Below, one piece after another: positions 61,701 through 64,000 of a DNA stretch of 64,000 bases. How positions within the stretch are numbered: position 1 is the stretch's first letter; each line of letters starts with the position of its first letter. The notes below the pieces were generated by a model. The model saw only the letters and a list, made by a program, of their open reading frames with translations. It searched no databases and had not been told where the DNA came from. Position numbers and translations under genes: made by a program. The DNA is from Glandiceps talaboti (taxonomy: Eukaryota > Hemichordata > Enteropneusta > Spengelidae), in the NCBI RefSeq assembly GCF_964340395.1, contig NC_135556.1:7993001-8057000 (forward strand). The letters run 5' to 3'.

Positions 61701-64000
61701 ATGATGTGTGTTGCTGCCAAATAGTGGTATACCTTTAAATAGTTGTGTCCAAAAAGGTGTGAATGAAAAGAAAGAAAGTTGTACCTTCTGTAACAATGAG
61801 ACTAGAGATGATATTATAATAAAAAAATATCACAGTTTCCTCACAATATTTAGGACTTAAATTTCCTCAGAAGTAGTGAGGAGACTTCATTTGTATCACT
61901 TTTTTTACTTCCATACAAACTTGCATGATGTACGGACGGAGTACCAGTATCCTGGCCCCATTGTTTCAATCAAAACTTGTAAAAATTGTACAAAAAGATG
62001 TTGTCAACGTCTATGAATTGTAACGTTGCATAAGCAATGTCCTGTGTTGTAAGTTAGTAAATGGTATGTTTATTCTGTGATGTGTCCATTGTGTGACTGT
62101 AGACACAAATACATGATACAGACTTTGTTTAATAAGAATGATTAATTACACAGAACTTTGTCGACTTTCAGTTAATTTACGAGCAGTGATCTCCTCAATT
62201 GAGTACAAATTGTTATGCCACCTATAGTCCTTCAGTTAAATAGCATGAATTATCACAGGTGTGAAGAGAGGTCACTGTAAATCAGACATTTCTAAACTGT
62301 CTATAGATATTAGACAATTTAAATACCCTTTACGTGTCTGTTGTTGCTAAGACATCACCGTGAGTTCCATTATTGTACAACTAAACTTCACTGTGTTGAC
62401 ACACAATCTGTACTTAATTTGTTATAATGGCTTGATGATTGGCTGGTTGAAATGTCAATCAACTGGTTACTGTTTGGTGATTGACTGGTTGAAGTGTCAA
62501 TCAACTTGTTATTGTGCCAGTTAATTTGTGAAAGTGTCAATCAATTTGTTACTGTTTGTGCTCGTTGGTTTGTGAAAGTGTCAATCAACTCTTGTTTCTG
62601 TTTGCTGATTGGCTGGTTGAAGTGTCAATCACCTTGTTATTGCTTGTTCATTGGTTGGTTAGGTGCAAATCAAATTGTTGCTGCTTGCTGATTGGCTGGT
62701 TAAATTATCAATCAACTTGGGCATATCCTAAATTTTAATAACCAGAACTCTAACAATAACATATTTAAGTTCATTAAGCTGTAAGTGAAAGATTTTTCTT
62801 CAGGTATTGGTACAAATTGAACCAAAGATGACAACATGTGTAACTTCAAACTATTCTTGTATGTGTTACTGAATTGTCAATGCTGCCATGGCAAGAATAA
62901 GAATTGTAAAAATACGCGAGACAATTGCAATCAAATCTATAAGCAATATATGTCAGCAATTTTTTCTAATTTCAATGTAAAATTGGAAATAGAGAAATGA
63001 CGTATTTATTTTTAGCAATTTTCTAATGATTACAATTTTTCTCATATTTTTTGGTTTCAGTTCCCCATGCCCCATCTAAATCTCACCTAGTAACTTTACG
63101 TAATCGTACAACTTATGATAGAGAATTTGGACGACTACTGCCACCAGGAACTGTACAGATAGAGAGGGCATTAGAATCTGGTTTGATTGAAAACTATCTC
63201 AAAGTTGCAGATGATAGAGGTGAGTGAGACAAATTTTGGAGTAAAAAATTGTTTTTCTTCTTTGTGGATTTTCATCCTAAACCTTGAGTTATATTCATAC
63301 ACAACCTTCTGCACATACCCGGACAAACATAATACCTAATTTGTTTATTGGGTTGGTGTAGACTGTCAAATAATATGTTGCTAGGATGGGCAAGGGTTGA
63401 TTTCATTTTGCATATTTCAAAATCCCTATAACTAAGGGTTAATTTTTATCTGAAATGAAATATTCATTGACTCCACATTTTAAACCATAGCAAACCTTGA
63501 AGACCAAACATTTATGATGTCATAAAAAGCCAATGTGAATTAATCATATTGCTTACATGTTTGACCATTTATGGTGTAGTAAAAAGCACTACATAAAATG
63601 TTTACTTTTTGACCCAAGGTGCTTTAATTCCCATCGTAAAAATACAAGATTTATTCCCAGAATACACGATTATTCTTTCTACTACCCTGAAAAGTGAGCT
63701 ATATCAGGTGTGGTTGTGTTCAAGAGTAGGTGACGTTCTAACAGTAGTTAGTATACTCCCTACCTTTTACTTTGCAATAAACTTTCATTTAGAGGGGGAA
63801 GGAAGGGACCTACCTAAAAAGAAGGAACTACGTATATGTTTGTTATGCATGAGTTTGTATAATCGATGACTTCTCAGTTTATCATAATTATTCACTTTGA
63901 CAAAATATAAAATTACTGACATCATTACCATTTCTTCTCTCCACAGAGAAAGACATCATCACCAAGATGCTGCAGTCCATAGCAACAGCAGATGACACCT
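49646..64000 (+). CDS. TEX26: TEX26 homologue, 8 exons visible, 3' end outside the window
   Basis: Exons are 49646-49729, 49825-50026, 50464-50554, 50819-50984, 52445-52589, 59578-59754, 63061-63219 and 63947-64000+. All introns are GT..AG and the phases agree, giving 359 codons so far. Residues about 127-360 follow vertebrate TEX26 (testis-expressed 26) as I remember it: a T-x-H/Q-Y-S-(D/E)-E-Y segment (near 146-152), then ...(L/V)-W-(T/K)-(L/F)-P (185-189), a Y-(Q)-(L/I)-P segment (near 260), and T-T-Y-x-x-(D/E)-(Y/F) (near 306) followed by a helical tail with D-R-x-x-x-I-I. Repeated T/S-x-Y-x-x-(D/E)-(Y/F) motifs are typical of ciliary and sperm microtubule-associated proteins. Residues about 30-80 add an N-terminal helical module. 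The start is an ATG in ATCATGG context. Exon structure is firm; the family call rests on motif order. Confidence 0.78.
49825..50026 (+). CDS. TEX26: TEX26 homologue, exon 2 (N-terminal helical module)
   Basis: Acceptor TTTATATTTACAG, donor TTGG|GTAAGC, ending phase 1. Encodes CGGDYVGPELITHLQNFYHK and onward, then a very basic, highly charged helix (KELQKTDKQLREKEKKIRR). The module resembles the C-terminal module in exons 7-8. Confidence 0.8.
50464..50554 (+). CDS. TEX26: TEX26 homologue, exon 3
   Basis: The acceptor lies after CATTTTTCTTCGCAAG and the donor is AAAG|GTAAAT. Encodes RKTKPPVDTHYWQEYPGIDV and onward. The joining phase (1 to 2) is consistent on both sides. Confidence 0.75.
50819..50984 (+). 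CDS. TEX26: TEX26 homologue, exon 4
   Basis: Acceptor GTTTCTATTACATAG, donor CGAG|GTATGT, ending phase 0. Encodes residues 126-181, including SSRLGTPHYSEEYGSKGFQK, the segment most like the T-x-Y-S-D-E-Y region of vertebrate TEX26. Confidence 0.8.
51213..51252. repeat. 20-bp direct duplication just upstream of the tRNA
   Basis: aaatgtagcgctcattgtcg occurs twice in tandem, about 45 bases before the tRNA gene. Confidence 0.9.
51295..51376 (+). tRNA. tRNA-Ser (anticodon TGA)
   Basis: A complete cloverleaf. The acceptor stem GCTGTGA pairs with TCGCAGC (one G-T), with discriminator G. The A box is TGGCCGAGTGG. The anticodon stem TTGGA/TCCAA encloses loop CTTGAAA, with anticodon TGA at 51328-51330. 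A class II variable arm (TGGGATCTTCCCGC region) is typical of serine, and the B box is GGTTCGAACCC. A T5 Pol III terminator follows at 51383-51387. It has no intron and no encoded CCA, as expected for a nuclear eukaryotic gene. It lies inside intron 4 of the TEX26 homologue on the same strand, with its own internal promoter. Confidence 0.95.
51383..51387 (+). terminator. Pol III terminator of the tRNA-Ser gene
   Basis: Five T residues seven bases after the tRNA 3' end, the usual RNA polymerase III stop signal. Confidence 0.85.
51708..52402. mobile_element. composite element: AT-rich-ended outer element with inner foldback
   Basis: The outer left part (gcgaaaaaaaaattgtgtgt, atggtaggtaggtaggtcgg) and outer right part (tgtttagggtcgg, gggtaggtcagattattgga, aacacatttttttattgcc) form loosely inverted ends. 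Inside lies a foldback of about 390 bases: ctgcaatacaattctacaca...gtcaaatggaacg...atgtcgac, mirrored by gtcgacaaatg...cgttccatttgagtcc...agaattgtattgcag. A relative without the inner foldback is at 41228-41545. No coding capacity. Located in intron 4 of the TEX26 homologue. Confidence 0.7.
51930..52320. repeat. inner foldback nested in the 51.7 kb element
   Basis: Arms of about 90 bases around a spacer of roughly 190. The clearest matching parts are ctgcaatacaattcta / tagaattgtattgcag and tcaaatggaacg / cgttccatttga. CpG-rich compared with its host element. Confidence 0.75.
52445..52589 (+). CDS. TEX26: TEX26 homologue, exon 5
   Basis: Acceptor TTTTTAAATTGCAG, donor ACAAG|GTAAGA, ending phase 1. 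Encodes SFMVWKFPRDVLEDQKSYPF through STYQEDYLGLPQ, a second T-x-Y-x-x-D-Y motif. Confidence 0.8.
52700..53001. mobile_element. 302-bp foldback element in TEX26 intron 5
   Basis: The left end aacttgttacaaacagagaa pairs with the right end ttcctgtttgtaacaggtt. The arms, about 120-130 bases each, stay similar inward (acagcatgttggaagtacag / ctgtacttccaacatgctg; ctgtatggcctctgtaca / tgtacacataaagaggcc). No coding capacity. The minus-strand frames of 67 and 109 codons here are incidental. Confidence 0.88.
53002..59577. other. remainder of TEX26 intron 5; no exon or RNA gene seen
   Basis: A long AT-rich intron. A small hairpin lies at 58562-58630 (cctggaatccatgc / gcatggattccagg, 14 bases exact). 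The other frames (up to 94 codons, 56651-56935) have no recognisable content. Confidence 0.5.
59578..59754 (+). CDS. TEX26: TEX26 homologue, exon 6
   Basis: Acceptor TCATTTGACTAG, donor ATTG|GTAAGT, phase 1 on both sides. Encodes YTVKSAYDGYEDWKDKVPYT through the Y-Q-L-P segment and VTRYGSNSKRHLAATGI. Confidence 0.8.
59841..60175. mobile_element. palindromic MITE, full copy in TEX26 intron 6
   Basis: Starts cttaaagtggccatgtatgg. The arms pair along their length (caacaattttatcatggctt / aagccatgataaaattgttt), and the centre is tttgttattgtacatgcaat followed by its complement, partly duplicated. Same family as 35228-35556. Confidence 0.88.
60590..60840. repeat. degenerate tandem repeat, about 50-60 bp
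   Basis: accagtttatttagcagtgt and taatacagagacc-like phrases alternate four to five times with drift. Confidence 0.7.
61200..61262. repeat. 30-bp tandem duplication
   Basis: aacaaccacataacacacac followed by agaagtgtac occurs twice, differing at one base. Confidence 0.92.
62429..62722. repeat. degenerate tandem repeat of about 40 bp, 7 copies
   Basis: The unit gattggctggttgaagtgtc then aatcaacttgttactg recurs with variation. The 60-65 codon + frames across it (Leu/Cys/Trp-rich) are artefacts. Confidence 0.88.
63061..63219 (+). CDS. TEX26: TEX26 homologue, exon 7
   Basis: Acceptor TTTTTTGGTTTCAG, donor AGAG|GTGAGT, phase 1 on both sides. Encodes VPHAPSKSHLVTLRNRTTYD through IENYLKVADDR, the T-T-Y motif and the start of the C-terminal helical module. 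Confidence 0.82.
63220..63946. other. intron 7 of the TEX26 homologue
   Basis: No exon, RNA gene or repeat of note. The 86-codon + frame at 63609-63869 is unrecognised and lies inside the intron. Confidence 0.5.
63947..64000 (+). CDS. TEX26: TEX26 homologue, exon 8 (partial, cut by the window end)
   Basis: Acceptor TTCTTCTCTCCACAG. The frame continues EKDIITKMLQSIATADDT to the last base, completing the D-R-x-x-x-I-I helical pattern. The stop codon is outside the window. Confidence 0.8.

Overview
This window reads as animal nuclear DNA, most likely from a non-vertebrate bilaterian. It is AT-rich and gene-poor, dense in microsatellites, minisatellites and short foldback transposons, and its genes are split into short exons with GT..AG introns. 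Homology to the ciliary/testis gene TEX26 supports an animal. Phylum cannot be settled from this sequence; a lophotrochozoan or an invertebrate deuterostome would both fit. There are no operons, bacterial signals or CRISPR arrays.

Two protein genes can be reconstructed exon by exon, both on the + strand. The first (2528-7766, five coding exons, 284 codons plus stop) encodes a protein with an N-terminal hydrophobic anchor and an acetoacetate-decarboxylase-like fold region. The second (49646 to beyond 64000, eight exons visible, 359 codons, 3' end outside the window) encodes a TEX26 homologue. It has T-x-Y-x-x-(D/E)-(Y/F) motifs and an extra N-terminal helical module. A complete tRNA-Ser(UGA) gene lies in intron 4 of the TEX26 gene, on the same strand.

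Layout: 1-2527 has no convincing gene. 2528-7766 is the decarboxylase-like gene; its introns carry a 48-bp minisatellite (4336-4580), a 68-bp minisatellite (4652-5125) and a 136-bp near-perfect foldback (5149-5284). 7767-10900 is non-coding with foldback/MITE pieces. 10905-12035 is a 12-copy array of about 94 bp, related to a dispersed foldback MITE. 13491-15672 is a TTAA-flanked, 22-bp-TIR (piggyBac-type) non-autonomous element with an unusually CpG-rich interior. 15677-49500 is a roughly 34-kb tract without a confident gene, holding a 23-bp minisatellite, a (GA)n tract, a GACA/GATA block, several MITE families (some nested) and other simple repeats. Isolated exon-like signals on the minus strand (about 26.8 kb, 36.4 kb, 41.7 kb, 43.7 kb and 45.7 kb) hint at an unrecognised minus-strand gene but do not establish one. 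49646-64000 is the TEX26 homologue, whose introns hold the tRNA, nested foldbacks and a palindromic MITE.

The two genes show no sign of functional linkage. The most noteworthy material is (i) the N-terminal module in the TEX26 homologue that resembles its own C-terminal module, (ii) the tandem array apparently derived from a foldback MITE, and (iii) two nested-insertion cases in which a related repeat copy lacking the insert is present in the same window.
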